A model generated the notes under the pieces. That model was given only the letters and a program-made list of their open reading frames with translations, made no database searches and was not told where the DNA came from. Source: an uncultured Bacteroidota bacterium (GTDB taxonomy: Bacteria; Bacteroidota; Bacteroidia; Flavobacteriales; Flavobacteriaceae). Taken from it: a stretch of DNA of 64,000 nt. Made by a program: the position numbers and the translations under genes. The stretch is taken from contig CAJXVU010000006.1 of NCBI GenBank assembly GCA_913062555.1, positions 51,186 to 115,185 of the forward strand, given 5' to 3'. Positions 1 through 10,244 of this stretch are shown here, piece by piece. Position 1 is the first letter of the stretch; every line of letters begins with the position of its first letter.

Positions 1-534
1 GGTCATTTTGTAAACACTCAGTTTGCTAAGAAAATGGCTAAAATCATTAAAATATCAAAAAGAAATAATGTGCCAGATGTAGATTTGCATCAGCAGCCTT
101 TAATGGATATCAATCAAATAATGAATATGTTGCCACATAGACAACCTTTTTTATTAATTGATAAGGTTTTTGAATTGTCTACTTCTCATGTAATTGCATT
201 GAAAAATGTAACCATGAATGAAGAATTTTTCAAAGGACATTTCCCTGGAGCTCCAGTGATGCCAGGCGTTTTAATTGTTGAAGCAATGGCTCAAACAGGA
301 GGTATTTTAGTATTGAGTACCGTTCCTGATCCAGAAAACTATTTGACGTTTTTTATGAAAATGGACAATGTTAAGTTTAAACAAAAAGTTGTGCCTGGAG
401 ATACATTAATTTTTAAATGCTCGTTAATAACACCTATTAGACGTGGAATTTGCCATATGCAAGGTTATGCTTATGCAAATGGAAAACTATGTGCTGAGGC
501 TCAATTAATGGCTCAAATAACAAAGGTTAAGTAA
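1..534 (+). CDS. lpxC/fabZ: C-terminal part of bifunctional LpxC/FabZ (UDP-3-O-acyl-GlcNAc deacetylase / 3-hydroxyacyl-ACP dehydratase), truncated by window start
   Basis: Frame is open from base 1 (GHFVNTQFAKKMAK..., LpxC-like tail) into a FabZ domain (LPHRQPFLLIDKV, GHFPGAPVMPGVL). Confidence 0.9.
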   Translation, partial: GHFVNTQFAKKMAKIIKISKRNNVPDVDLHQQPLMDINQIMNMLPHRQPFLLIDKVFELSTSHVIALKNVTMNEEFFKGHFPGAPVMPGVLIVEAMAQTGGILVLSTVPDPENYLTFFMKMDNVKFKQKVVPGDTLIFKCSLITPIRRGICHMQGYAYANGKLCAEAQLMAQITKVK

Positions 535-621
535 TTTTAGATCAACAGATTGGGTTTTATATAAAAAAAAACTCAAGACGTCAACTGGATCTAACATTTT
601 AAAAATAATAAAAACAAACAG

Positions 622-1407
622 ATGAATCAACCGCTTGCATATGTTCACCCTGGCGCAAAAATCGCTAAAAATGTTGTCATAGAGCCTTTTACAACAATAC
701 ATAACAATGTCATTATTGGTGAAGGCACATGGATTGGCTCCAACGTTACCATCATGGAAGGTGCGCGTATTGGAAAGAATTGTAATATTTTCCCAGGCTC
801 TGTTATTTCAGCAATACCACAGGATTTAAAGTATAATGATGAAGATACAACCGTTGAAATTGGAAATAACGTTACCATTAGAGAATGTGTTACCATAAAC
901 AGAGGAACTACTGATAAAATGAAGACTGTTATAGGTAATAATTGCTTGATAATGGCTTATTGCCATATTGCCCATGACTGTGTTGTTGGGAATCACTGTG
1001 TCTTTTCTAATAACAGTACATTGGCTGGACATATTACAGTAGGAGACTATGTAATATTGGCAGGAATGACTGCTGTACATCAATTTTGTTCTATTGGAAA
1101 CCATGCGTTCGTCACCGGTGGTTCTTTAGTAAGAAAAGATGTGCCGCCGTTTGTAAAAGCAGGTCGAGAGCCATTATCTTATGTTGGAATCAATTCCGTA
1201 GGACTAAGACGTAGAGGATTTGAATCAGGAAAGATCAGAGAAATTCAGAATATTTATCGATTACTCTACCAACGTAATTATAATAATACCCAAGCTTCAG
1301 AAATAATTGAAGCTGAAATGGAAGCAACACCAGAGCGTGATGAAATTCTTCAGTTTATAAAAAATTCTCATAGAGGTATTATGAAAGGATACTTTAAATC
1401 AAATTAA
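622..1407 (+). CDS. lpxA: acyl-ACP--UDP-N-acetylglucosamine O-acyltransferase
   Basis: Left-handed beta-helix hexapeptide repeats, IRECVTINRGT, AHDCVVGNHC; lipid A gene context. Confidence 0.95.
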   Translation: MNQPLAYVHPGAKIAKNVVIEPFTTIHNNVIIGEGTWIGSNVTIMEGARIGKNCNIFPGSVISAIPQDLKYNDEDTTVEIGNNVTIRECVTINRGTTDKMKTVIGNNCLIMAYCHIAHDCVVGNHCVFSNNSTLAGHITVGDYVILAGMTAVHQFCSIGNHAFVTGGSLVRKDVPPFVKAGREPLSYVGINSVGLRRRGFESGKIREIQNIYRLLYQRNYNNTQASEIIEAEMEATPERDEILQFIKNSHRGIMKGYFKSN

Positions 1408-1418
1408 TATAATATAAA

Positions 1419-1985
1419 ATGGCAAGTACTTCAGATATAAGAAACGGATTGTGTATAAAATACAACCATGATATTTATAAAATTATAGAATTTTTACACG
1501 TAAAACCAGGTAAAGGCCCTGCTTTTGTAAGAACAAAAATGAAAAGCGTAACTACCGGAAAAGTTTTAGATAATACCTTTTCGGCTGGGCATAAAATAGA
1601 AGATGTTCGTGTTGAGACACATAAATTTCAGTATTTGTATCCAGAAGGAGATCTGTGTCACTTTATGAATGTTGAGGATTACAATCAAATTATGATTAGT
1701 AAAAGTACCATTGATAATCCTGGATTGATGAAAGAAGGAGAAGTTGTAACCATTATCATTAATTCTGAAGATGGGATGCCGCTTTCTGTAGATTTGCCTG
1801 CTAGTGTAATTCTAGAAGTAACAGCTACTGAACCAGGTATGAAAGGGAATACAGCAACCAATGCAACCAAGCCCGCTACAGTTGAAACTGGAGCAACTGT
1901 TATGGTGCCTTTATTTATTAATGAAGGGGATAAAATTAAAGTTGAAACCGAAAAAGGATCCTATAAAGAACGCATCAAGTCATAG
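1419..1985 (+). CDS. efp: translation elongation factor P
   Basis: HVKPGKGPAFVRTKMKSVTTGKVLDNTF is the EF-P KOW signature; 188 aa. Confidence 0.97.
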   Translation: MASTSDIRNGLCIKYNHDIYKIIEFLHVKPGKGPAFVRTKMKSVTTGKVLDNTFSAGHKIEDVRVETHKFQYLYPEGDLCHFMNVEDYNQIMISKSTIDNPGLMKEGEVVTIIINSEDGMPLSVDLPASVILEVTATEPGMKGNTATNATKPATVETGATVMVPLFINEGDKIKVETEKGSYKERIKS

Positions 1986-1997
1986 TTCATAAAATTT

Positions 1998-2933
1998 ATG
2001 AAATTTCCTCAGAAACATACCCTAAAACAAATTGCAACTATTATAGATTGTGATTTTGTTGGAGATGATAATTTTCCAGTATTGGGAATGAATGAAATAC
2101 ATGTGGTTACTCCTGGAGATATCGTTTTTGTAGATCATCCAAAATATTATGATAAAGCATTGCAGTCTGATGCTACAATCGTATTGATAAATAAAGATGT
2201 GGACTGTCCAGAAGGAAAAGCACTTCTTATCTCAGATGATCCTTTCCGGGATTTTAATAAACTAACGACATACTTCAAACCATTTCAGGCATCGAGTAAT
2301 TTCATATCTGAGACCGCCAAAATTGGTAAAGATACCGTATTACAACCCAATTGTTTTGTTGGGAATAATGTTGTTATTGGTGCGAATTGCACCATTCATG
2401 CTAATGTTAGTATTTATGACGATACAATCATTGGTGATAATGTTATAATTCATGCGAATACCGTACTAGGTTCTAGTGCGTTCTATTATAAAAATAGACC
2501 CGAGGGATTTGATCAATTAATTTCTGGTGGCCGTGTGGTTATTGAGGATAATGTAGATTTGGGAGCCTCATGTACAATAGATAGAGGTGTTACCGGTGAC
2601 ACTACGATTAAAGAAGGTTCTAAATTAGATAATCAAGTTCAAATTGGGCATGATACTGTAATAGGTAAAAAGTGTCTAATAGCCTCTCAAGTTGGAATAG
2701 CTGGATGTACAATTATAGAAGATGAAGTTACTATTTGGGGACAAGTAGGAATAACCAGTGGTGTAACTATCGGTAAAAAGGCTGTGATTTCAGCAAAGGC
2801 TGGAGTAAGTAAATCTTTAGAAGGAGGGAAAAGCTATTTTGGAATACCTGCTGATGATTTTAGAACAAAATATAAAGAGATTGCTTCCATTCGAAAAATT
2901 CCTGAAATATTAGAAAAACTTAAGGAAAAATAA
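1998..2933 (+). CDS. LpxD-like UDP-3-O-acylglucosamine N-acyltransferase (probably the second, shorter paralogue)
   Basis: LpxD-type N-terminal domain then hexapeptide repeats (GASCTIDRGVTGDTTIKEGSKLDNQVQIGH). Confidence 0.85.
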   Translation: MKFPQKHTLKQIATIIDCDFVGDDNFPVLGMNEIHVVTPGDIVFVDHPKYYDKALQSDATIVLINKDVDCPEGKALLISDDPFRDFNKLTTYFKPFQASSNFISETAKIGKDTVLQPNCFVGNNVVIGANCTIHANVSIYDDTIIGDNVIIHANTVLGSSAFYYKNRPEGFDQLISGGRVVIEDNVDLGASCTIDRGVTGDTTIKEGSKLDNQVQIGHDTVIGKKCLIASQVGIAGCTIIEDEVTIWGQVGITSGVTIGKKAVISAKAGVSKSLEGGKSYFGIPADDFRTKYKEIASIRKIPEILEKLKEK

Positions 2934-3080
2934 AGATTAATTAAAACTGGATCTGAATGTAATTATTAGAAGTTCAGTCTTAAATTAATTTTCACAAATT
3001 AAACAGTAAATAGCTTTAAAATTAAGTAACAAAAAATTACTTTTGTCAGGTCTTAATTAAATATAAAAACACAAGCACAA

Positions 3081-3953
3081 ATGAGCGTTTTAGTAAATAA
3101 AGATTCAAAGATCATAGTTCAAGGTTTTACGGGTAGTGAAGGGACTTTTCATGCTGGCCAAATGATAGAATACGGAACTAATGTTGTTGGTGGTGTAACA
3201 CCAGGAAAAGGAGGTCAATCACATTTAGATAAACCTGTTTTTAATACAGTTAAAGAAGCTGTAGATAAAGTAGGAGCAGATACAACTATAATTTTTGTAC
3301 CACCAGCATTTGCTGCTGATGCCATTATGGAAGCTGCCGATGCAGGTATTAAAGTAATTATTACAATTACCGAAGGAATTCCTGTTGCAGACATGATTAA
3401 AGCTTCAGATTACATAAAATCTAAAGATTGTCGATTGGTTGGTCCTAATTGCCCAGGGGTAATTACTCCTGAAGAAGCTAAAGTTGGAATTATGCCAGGA
3501 TTTGTATTTAAAAAGGGTAGCGTTGGTATTGTGTCAAAATCTGGTACATTGACTTATGAAGCTGCAGATCAAGTTGTAAAACAAGGGTTAGGAATCACTA
3601 CGGCAATTGGAATTGGTGGAGACCCAATTATTGGAACCACCACAAAAGAAGCTGTAGAATTATTGATCAATGATCCTGAAACCGAATGTGTAGTTATGAT
3701 TGGTGAAATTGGAGGGCAATTAGAAGGTGATGCGGCAGAATGGTATAAAAATAGCGGAAGCAAAAAGCCAGTAGTAGGATTTATTGCTGGAGAAACAGCT
3801 CCTGCAGGACGTACTATGGGTCATGCCGGTGCAATCGTTGGTGGAAGTGATGATACGGCACAAGCCAAAAAACGCATCATGAGAGAATGTGGAATTCATG
3901 TCGTTGATTCTCCTGCTGAAATTGGTAAAAAAGTTGCCGAAGTAATGGCTTAA
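3081..3953 (+). CDS. sucD: succinyl-CoA ligase, ADP-forming, alpha subunit
   Basis: [42 protein letters not shown] active-site His region. Confidence 0.97.
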   Translation: MSVLVNKDSKIIVQGFTGSEGTFHAGQMIEYGTNVVGGVTPGKGGQSHLDKPVFNTVKEAVDKVGADTTIIFVPPAFAADAIMEAADAGIKVIITITEGIPVADMIKASDYIKSKDCRLVGPNCPGVITPEEAKVGIMPGFVFKKGSVGIVSKSGTLTYEAADQVVKQGLGITTAIGIGGDPIIGTTTKEAVELLINDPETECVVMIGEIGGQLEGDAAEWYKNSGSKKPVVGFIAGETAPAGRTMGHAGAIVGGSDDTAQAKKRIMRECGIHVVDSPAEIGKKVAEVMA

Positions 3954-3990
3954 ACATATAAATATATCAATTGTGATATATTGTTAAAAA

Positions 3991-4017
3991 CCTCACAAGA
4001 TTTTGTGAGGTTTTTTT
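3991..4017. terminator. Rho-independent terminator after sucD
   Basis: cctcacaaga ttttgtgagg followed by ttttttt. Confidence 0.85.
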
Positions 4018-4081
4018 ATTTGATGCAACTTGTATTTGCTATATTTGATTTACAACTATTTATTACACAAAATTTATACAC

Positions 4082-4828
4082 ATGAAAATATTAGAAGGTA
4101 AAACCGCAATAATTACTGGTGCAAGTAGAGGTATTGGTAAAGGAATTGCCCAAGTATTTGCTGCTCAAGGAGCAAATGTAGCATTTACATATAGTTCATC
4201 CGTAGAAGCGGCTCAAGAATTAGAAAAAGAGCTCAACGCACTAGGCGTAAAAGCTAAGGGTTACCAAAGTAATGCCGCAAGTTTCGATCAGGCTCAAGAA
4301 TTGGCTGCTGAAGTTTTAAAAGAATTTGGAAGTATAGATATTCTTATTAATAATGCTGGGATTACAAAAGATAATTTGTTGATGCGTATTAGCGAAGAAG
4401 ATTTTGACAAAGTGATTGAAGTCAATCTAAAATCGGTGTTTAACATGACCAAAGCTGTAATTCGGCCAATGATGAAACAACGCAAAGGCTCAATTATAAA
4501 TATGAGTTCTGTAGTTGGAGTAAAAGGAAATGCAGGACAAACCAATTATGCTGCTTCAAAAGCAGGGATTATTGGTTTTTCAAAGTCGGTAGCTCTTGAA
4601 TTGGGATCTCGAAATATTAGAAGTAACGTGATTGCACCTGGCTTTATAGAAACAGAAATGACTGCTAAATTAGACGAAGAGACAGTAAAAGTATGGCGTG
4701 CAGGTATTCCCTTGAAACGTGGAGGAACACCAGAGGATGTTGCTAATGTTTGCGTATTCCTTGCTAGTGATTTGTCTGCTTATATGACTGGGCAAACATT
4801 AAACGTTGATGGTGGTATGCTAACATAA
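4082..4828 (+). CDS. fabG: 3-oxoacyl-ACP reductase (SDR)
   Basis: TGASRGIGKGIA, NNAG, YAASKAG, DGGMLT C-terminus. Confidence 0.93.
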   Translation: MKILEGKTAIITGASRGIGKGIAQVFAAQGANVAFTYSSSVEAAQELEKELNALGVKAKGYQSNAASFDQAQELAAEVLKEFGSIDILINNAGITKDNLLMRISEEDFDKVIEVNLKSVFNMTKAVIRPMMKQRKGSIINMSSVVGVKGNAGQTNYAASKAGIIGFSKSVALELGSRNIRSNVIAPGFIETEMTAKLDEETVKVWRAGIPLKRGGTPEDVANVCVFLASDLSAYMTGQTLNVDGGMLT

Positions 4829-4908
4829 TTTACAGTTTGGGATTTTAGAATTATGGTTTTTAATCGCTATGATTCTCTAATTGTAGCTCGAAGTTTGGAA
4901 ATAAGATA

Positions 4909-6939
4909 ATGCAAACAGAGACATTAGTATATATTATAATTGCTGGGATAGCAGCGCTTTTATTAGCGCTGTTTCAGTATATATATAAGTCAAAAAAAAA
5001 CAAGCTAAATATTGCATTTGCTGGATTGCGATTCGTTTCAATATTTGCAATGTTGCTACTGCTTATTAATCCGAAGTTTGAAAAGGTTACTTTTTTAAAT
5101 GAAAAACCAAATTTAGCAGTTGCTGTTGATAATTCAGAGTCAATTAACCATTTAAATCAAACAGAAAATACCAATCTACTTTTAAACACAGTAAAAAATA
5201 ATGCTCTATTAAATGATCGGTTTAATATAGATTATTACGATTTTGGAACAACTTTAAAACAAACAGATTCACTTAATTTTGATGCTTCTCAAACAAATTT
5301 GGCGGCTGTTTTTAAAGACTTATCTCAAATTTACAAAAGTACTATAGCGCCAACCTTGTTATTAACTGATGGGAATCAGACTTTTGGAAATGACTATTTA
5401 TATGCTTCTGAAAATTACAAACAAGTTGTATTTCCGATAATTCTTGGGGATACAATTACCTATTCAGATTTGAAAATCCAGCAATTAAATGTCAATAAAT
5501 ATGCATATCTGAAAAATAAATTCCCCGTAGAAATTATTGCGGTCTATAATGGGAATCTAGATGTGAACACACAACTAAGGATAACTTCTGGAAATACAGT
5601 TGTATATAGGGAAAACCTAAGGTTTTCCAAAGTTCAGAATTCTCATACCATCAGTTTAACACTACCTGCAAGTAAAGTTGGTGTAAATGCGTATGTTGCT
5701 ACTGTAGTTGCGCTAAATAATGAGAAGAACACCATTAATAATACCAAGCCATTTGCGGTTGATATTATAGACCAAAAAACCAATGTAGCTATTGTTAGTT
5801 CTATTAGTCATCCAGATCTTGGAACCCTAAAAAAAGCTATAGAAAGTAATGAACAGCGCAGTGTTACTATTGTGAGACCAGATGTATTTATAAATACTAT
5901 TGACAATTATCAATTAGCGATTCTTTATCAACCAAACAGCACATTTAAAGCTGTTTTTGATATTATGGACGCTAAGGGAAGCAATAGGTTCGTAATTACA
6001 GGAACTCAAACACAATGGTCATTTTTAAATAATATTCAATCTAATTATCATCAAAAAGGAGCCTCTTTACTAGAAGAATATCAAGGGGTGAAAAACAATA
6101 ACTATTCAACATTCATACTTGAAGATTTAGATTTTGAATCGTTCCCACCACTGCAAACAGAATTTGAAGAACTAACATTTAATATACCGGAAGAAGTTAT
6201 ATTATATAAAAGTGTAAATAGAACCGTGCTGGATGAGCCTTTGATGGCTACTTTCGAATATAACAATAGGAGAGAGGCCTTGTTATTGGGAGAGAATATT
6301 TGGAAATGGAGAGCTCAAAGTTATTTGGAACATAAATCGTTTCAAAAGTTTGATGATTTCATTGGGAAGCTTGTACAATATTTAGCTACAAACTCACAAA
6401 GAAGTCGTTTAAATTTAAATTATGAGTCTTTTTATAATGGCAATGGTGATATAAAATTTACAGCTCAGTTTTTCAACAAAAATTATGTATTTGATGCTAG
6501 AGCTCGACTGAACATCACTTTAAAAGAAGTTGATTCAGGAGAAGAAACAACACTGCCATTTATTTTAAAACAAAATAATTATCAAATCGATTTAAGTCAT
6601 CTGTCTTCGGGAAAATACGATTTTACTGTAAGAGCAAATGATGCAGAAGTGACCAAATCTGGTCGAATACAGATTCTCGATTATAATGTAGAACAACAAT
6701 TTTTAAATGCGAATGTAACAAAACTACGACAACTTGCTACTAACACTTTAGGAACGAGTTATTTTATAGAAAATACATCGACTTTAATTAATGATTTATT
6801 GGAGGATTCTAGATTTGCAACCATTCAAAAACGAATTAAAAATGTTGTACCTTTAATCGATTTTAAATACCTATTAGCACTCATTGTACTTAGCTTAACA
6901 ATTGAGTGGTTTTTAAGAAAATATAACGGACTTATTTAA
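4909..6939 (+). CDS. membrane protein with vWA-like region (conserved hypothetical)
   Basis: 676 aa; N-terminal TM segments, vWA-like DNSES and LLLTDGNQT motifs, C-terminal TM. Confidence 0.65.
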   Translation: MQTETLVYIIIAGIAALLLALFQYIYKSKKNKLNIAFAGLRFVSIFAMLLLLINPKFEKVTFLNEKPNLAVAVDNSESINHLNQTENTNLLLNTVKNNALLNDRFNIDYYDFGTTLKQTDSLNFDASQTNLAAVFKDLSQIYKSTIAPTLLLTDGNQTFGNDYLYASENYKQVVFPIILGDTITYSDLKIQQLNVNKYAYLKNKFPVEIIAVYNGNLDVNTQLRITSGNTVVYRENLRFSKVQNSHTISLTLPASKVGVNAYVATVVALNNEKNTINNTKPFAVDIIDQKTNVAIVSSISHPDLGTLKKAIESNEQRSVTIVRPDVFINTIDNYQLAILYQPNSTFKAVFDIMDAKGSNRFVITGTQTQWSFLNNIQSNYHQKGASLLEEYQGVKNNNYSTFILEDLDFESFPPLQTEFEELTFNIPEEVILYKSVNRTVLDEPLMATFEYNNRREALLLGENIWKWRAQSYLEHKSFQKFDDFIGKLVQYLATNSQRSRLNLNYESFYNGNGDIKFTAQFFNKNYVFDARARLNITLKEVDSGEETTLPFILKQNNYQIDLSHLSSGKYDFTVRANDAEVTKSGRIQILDYNVEQQFLNANVTKLRQLATNTLGTSYFIENTSTLINDLLEDSRFATIQKRIKNVVPLIDFKYLLALIVLSLTIEWFLRKYNGLI

Positions 6940-6959
6940 CAAAACAATCAATAAAAAAA

Positions 6960-7775
6960 ATGGAAAAATTACCAAAAGTAGCCTTACCCGTATTAGTTGG
7001 AATAATACTTGTAATCATATTATTTTCGAAATCTGCAATTACCATAAACTCAGGTGAAGCGGGCGTATTATACAGAACGTTTGATAATGGAGTTGTAACA
7101 GATGAACCACCTTTAGGGGAAGGATTTCATTTAGTTGCACCTTGGAATAAAGTGTTTGTTTATGAAGCAAGACAACAAGAAATATTTGAAAACATGCAAG
7201 TATTGTCTTCAAACGGACTAGAAATTAAGCTGGAAGCCTCAGCATGGTTTCAACCAGATTATGCTAATTTAGGAAAATTGCATCAAGAAAAAGGACAAAG
7301 TTATGTCTCTAGAGTATTGCAACCTGCTATTCGTAGTGCTGCAAGAAGTGTTGTAGGACGTTATACTCCTGAACAATTATATTCAAGTAAGCGCGATGTT
7401 ATTCAAGATGAGATTTTCGAAGAAACTAAACTAATTGTTGGAACACAGTTCATTCAGCTTAATGAGATCTTGGTGAGAGATGTGACGCTTCCAAATACAA
7501 TCAAGGATGCGATCGAACGTAAACTGAAACAAGAACAAGAATCTTTAGAGTATGAGTTTAGATTGGTAACTGCAGCAAAAGAGGCAGAGAAAGTGATAAT
7601 AGAAGCTCAAGGTAAGGCAGATGCCAACCGTATATTAAGCGCTTCTCTTACTGATAAAATTCTACAAGACAAAGGTATTGAAGCAACATTGAAACTTGCG
7701 GAATCAACTAATAGTAAGGTGGTCGTTATTGGATCAGCTAAGGATGGCTTGCCAATTATTTTAGGAAATCAGTAA
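6960..7775 (+). CDS. prohibitin / SPFH-domain family protein
   Basis: N-terminal TM; GEAGVLYRTFDNGV, EPPLGEGFHLVAPWNKV, coiled-coil EAEKVIIEAQGKADANRILS. Confidence 0.9.
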   Translation: MEKLPKVALPVLVGIILVIILFSKSAITINSGEAGVLYRTFDNGVVTDEPPLGEGFHLVAPWNKVFVYEARQQEIFENMQVLSSNGLEIKLEASAWFQPDYANLGKLHQEKGQSYVSRVLQPAIRSAARSVVGRYTPEQLYSSKRDVIQDEIFEETKLIVGTQFIQLNEILVRDVTLPNTIKDAIERKLKQEQESLEYEFRLVTAAKEAEKVIIEAQGKADANRILSASLTDKILQDKGIEATLKLAESTNSKVVVIGSAKDGLPIILGNQ

Positions 7776-7831
7776 AAAACACAGGTCTAATTTGATAATA
7801 CTTCATTTATTTTAGAATTATTAGAAAAGAT

Positions 7832-7863
7832 TTGGATATCTAAATTTTATTTCTGAATCTTTG
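7832..7863 (+). promoter_or_regulatory. candidate promoter for his leader
   Basis: TTG (7832-7834) and aatcTTTG (7856-7863), spacing ~21 nt; partial match to Bacteroidetes TTG/TAnnTTTG elements. Confidence 0.35.
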
Positions 7864-7881
7864 ACCAGACAAAATAACAAA

Positions 7882-7938
7882 ATGAATTTTATTCAATTAC
7901 ATCATCGCCATTTTCATACTTGCACTCAAGCAGGCTGA
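7882..7938 (+). CDS. his operon leader peptide MNFIQLHHRHFHTCTQAG
   Basis: 18-aa ORF with 4 His in a stretch of 6 residues (HHRHFH), 29 nt before a strong hairpin + T tract, upstream of hisG. Confidence 0.9.
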   Translation: MNFIQLHHRHFHTCTQAG

Positions 7939-7966
7939 AGATGTATTGAATAAAACTAATATATTT

Positions 7967-7998
7967 AAACCCGTTTGAGTAAATCAAGCGGGTTTTTT
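7967..7998 (+). terminator. his operon attenuator terminator hairpin
   Basis: aaacccgtttga-gtaaa-tcaagcgggttt (12-bp stem, one G-U) followed by a T run. Confidence 0.9.
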
Positions 7999-8064
7999 AA
8001 TACAATTAACTTCGCATCAATTTACTCAAACACAATAAAAGCTTCCCGCTTTCTCGGGCATAAG

Positions 8065-8922
8065 ATGAGTAAATTAAAAATTGCAGTTCAAAAATCAGGT
8101 CGCTTACACGACGATTCTATGAAACTCCTTAGAGACATAGGAATTTCTATAGATAATGGCAAGGATCAACTTAAAGCGTCGGCAAAAAACTTCCCTTTAG
8201 AGGTGCTTTATTTGAGAAATGGGGATATCCCTCAATACCTTAGAGATGGTGTCGTAGATGCCGCTATTATTGGTAAAAATGTGCTTGTTGAAAAAGGAGA
8301 GGATATTAAAAGCATCGAAAATCTAGGGTTTTCAAAGTGTAAAGTTTCGGTAGCTGTTCCTAAATCTATGAATTATACAAATGTAAAAGATTTGGAAGGC
8401 AAACAAATAGCAACCTCATATCCAAATACGGTTTGCAAGTTTCTAACCAAAAACAATGTCAATGCTAATTTGCATATCATTAATGGGTCTGTAGAAATTG
8501 CCCCGAATATTGGATTGGCAGATGCTATTGTAGATATTGTCTCTAGTGGAAGTACATTATTTAAAAATAATCTCGTTGAAAAAGAAGTAATACTTAAGTC
8601 GGAAGCAGTGCTTGCCGTCTCACCTCAAATTTCAAGTGAGAATCAAGAACTATTATCCAAGATTCAATTCAGAATTAAGTCTGTATTAAAAGGGAGAAAC
8701 TCAAAGTATATATTATTAAATGCTCCAAATGAAAAGTTGGAAGAGATCATAAATGTACTTCCAGGAATGAAGAGTCCAACCGTATTACCTTTGGCAGAAG
8801 AGGGCTGGAGCTCGGTACATTCTGTGATAAGCAAAAATCAATTTTGGGAGATTATTGATGAACTAAAATTAAAAGGTGCCCAAGGTATACTCGTTTGTCC
8901 AATTGAAAAAATGGTATTGTAA
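8065..8922 (+). CDS. hisG: ATP phosphoribosyltransferase
   Basis: MSKLKIAVQKSGRLHDDSMKLL; the ORF-track start (7975, TTG) lies inside the attenuator hairpin, so the real start is the ATG at 8065. Confidence 0.95.
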   Translation: MSKLKIAVQKSGRLHDDSMKLLRDIGISIDNGKDQLKASAKNFPLEVLYLRNGDIPQYLRDGVVDAAIIGKNVLVEKGEDIKSIENLGFSKCKVSVAVPKSMNYTNVKDLEGKQIATSYPNTVCKFLTKNNVNANLHIINGSVEIAPNIGLADAIVDIVSSGSTLFKNNLVEKEVILKSEAVLAVSPQISSENQELLSKIQFRIKSVLKGRNSKYILLNAPNEKLEEIINVLPGMKSPTVLPLAEEGWSSVHSVISKNQFWEIIDELKLKGAQGILVCPIEKMVL

Positions 8923-10211
8923 TGAAATCAATAATAAATCCGAGTAAAGAAAACTGGTCACAGTTATTACAACGCCCAACGCAGTCCGTTGAAGAAATTG
9001 AGAATACGGTGCTTCAAATATTTAAAGATGTAGAGCAGCATGGTGATTTTGCTATTTCTAAGTATACCTCAATTTTTGATGGTGTAGATTTAAAAGAAAC
9101 AGAAGTCTCAAAAGTAGAGATTGCAAAAGCTATAGATGAAGTTTCAGAGGAAATAAAGGCTGCTATCGCTATTGCAAAACAAAATATAACAACCTTTCAC
9201 AAGGCGCAAAAAACAAGTATAAACAAACTAGAAACAATGCCAGGGGTACAATGCTGGCAAGAAAAAAGACCAATCGATAAAATTGGATTATATATTCCGG
9301 GAGGAACAGCACCTTTATTTTCTACAGTTTTAATGCTGGCAATTCCAGCACAAATAGCAGGCTGTAAGGATATTGTCCTTTGTACGCCCCCAAATTCAAA
9401 AGGCATGGTAGCTAATGAAATATTATACGCTGCTAATCTTTGTGGAGTAACCAAAATTATTAAAGTTGGTGGTATCCAAGCCATTGCTGGATTAACTTTT
9501 GGCACAGCTAAAATTCCAAAAGTCTATAAAATATTTGGTCCAGGGAATCAGTTTGTCACCGTTGCAAAACAAATGGCAACAAAGTATGGAATTGCAATAG
9601 ATATGCCTGCAGGACCGAGCGAGTTATTAGTAGTAGCAGATGATACTGCTAATGCATCATATGTGGCATCTGATTTGTTAAGTCAGGCCGAACATGGTGT
9701 GGATAGTCAGGTGATTTTAGTATCAACCTCAAAATCATTGATTACAAATGTGAGAGAAGAAATTACTACTCAATTGCAAATGTTACCACGGAAGTCGATT
9801 GCAGAAAAAGCAATTTCAAATTCTAAACTGATCTATGTGAACACTAATGATGTGGCACTCGATTTAATTAATACCTATGGACCAGAGCATTTAATTATAT
9901 GCACCGCAAGTAATGCCTTTTATTGTGACGGCATTGTAAATGCAGGATCCGTTTTTATTGGAAATTATACACCAGAAAGTGCTGGAGATTATGCCTCAGG
10001 AACAAATCACACCCTCCCAACTAATGGGTTTTCTAAGGCCTATTCTGGAGTAAATTTGGAGAGCTTTACTAAAAGCATCACTTTTCAAAACATTTCAAAA
10101 GAAGGCCTATTAAATATAGGAAACACCGTAGAAATTATGGCTGAAGCCGAAGGCTTGCAAGCACATAAAAATGCGGTTTCCATAAGATTAAAAGATATTA
10201 ATCCCACCTAA
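8922..10211 (+). CDS. hisD: histidinol dehydrogenase
   Basis: KIGLYIPGGTAPLFSTVLM, DMPAGPSE, AEHGVDSQ; TAATG overlap with hisG. Confidence 0.97.
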   Translation: MKSIINPSKENWSQLLQRPTQSVEEIENTVLQIFKDVEQHGDFAISKYTSIFDGVDLKETEVSKVEIAKAIDEVSEEIKAAIAIAKQNITTFHKAQKTSINKLETMPGVQCWQEKRPIDKIGLYIPGGTAPLFSTVLMLAIPAQIAGCKDIVLCTPPNSKGMVANEILYAANLCGVTKIIKVGGIQAIAGLTFGTAKIPKVYKIFGPGNQFVTVAKQMATKYGIAIDMPAGPSELLVVADDTANASYVASDLLSQAEHGVDSQVILVSTSKSLITNVREEITTQLQMLPRKSIAEKAISNSKLIYVNTNDVALDLINTYGPEHLIICTASNAFYCDGIVNAGSVFIGNYTPESAGDYASGTNHTLPTNGFSKAYSGVNLESFTKSITFQNISKEGLLNIGNTVEIMAEAEGLQAHKNAVSIRLKDINPT

Positions 10212-10244
10212 GTCAGAATCAGGTGAAACTCTCATTAAATTAAA

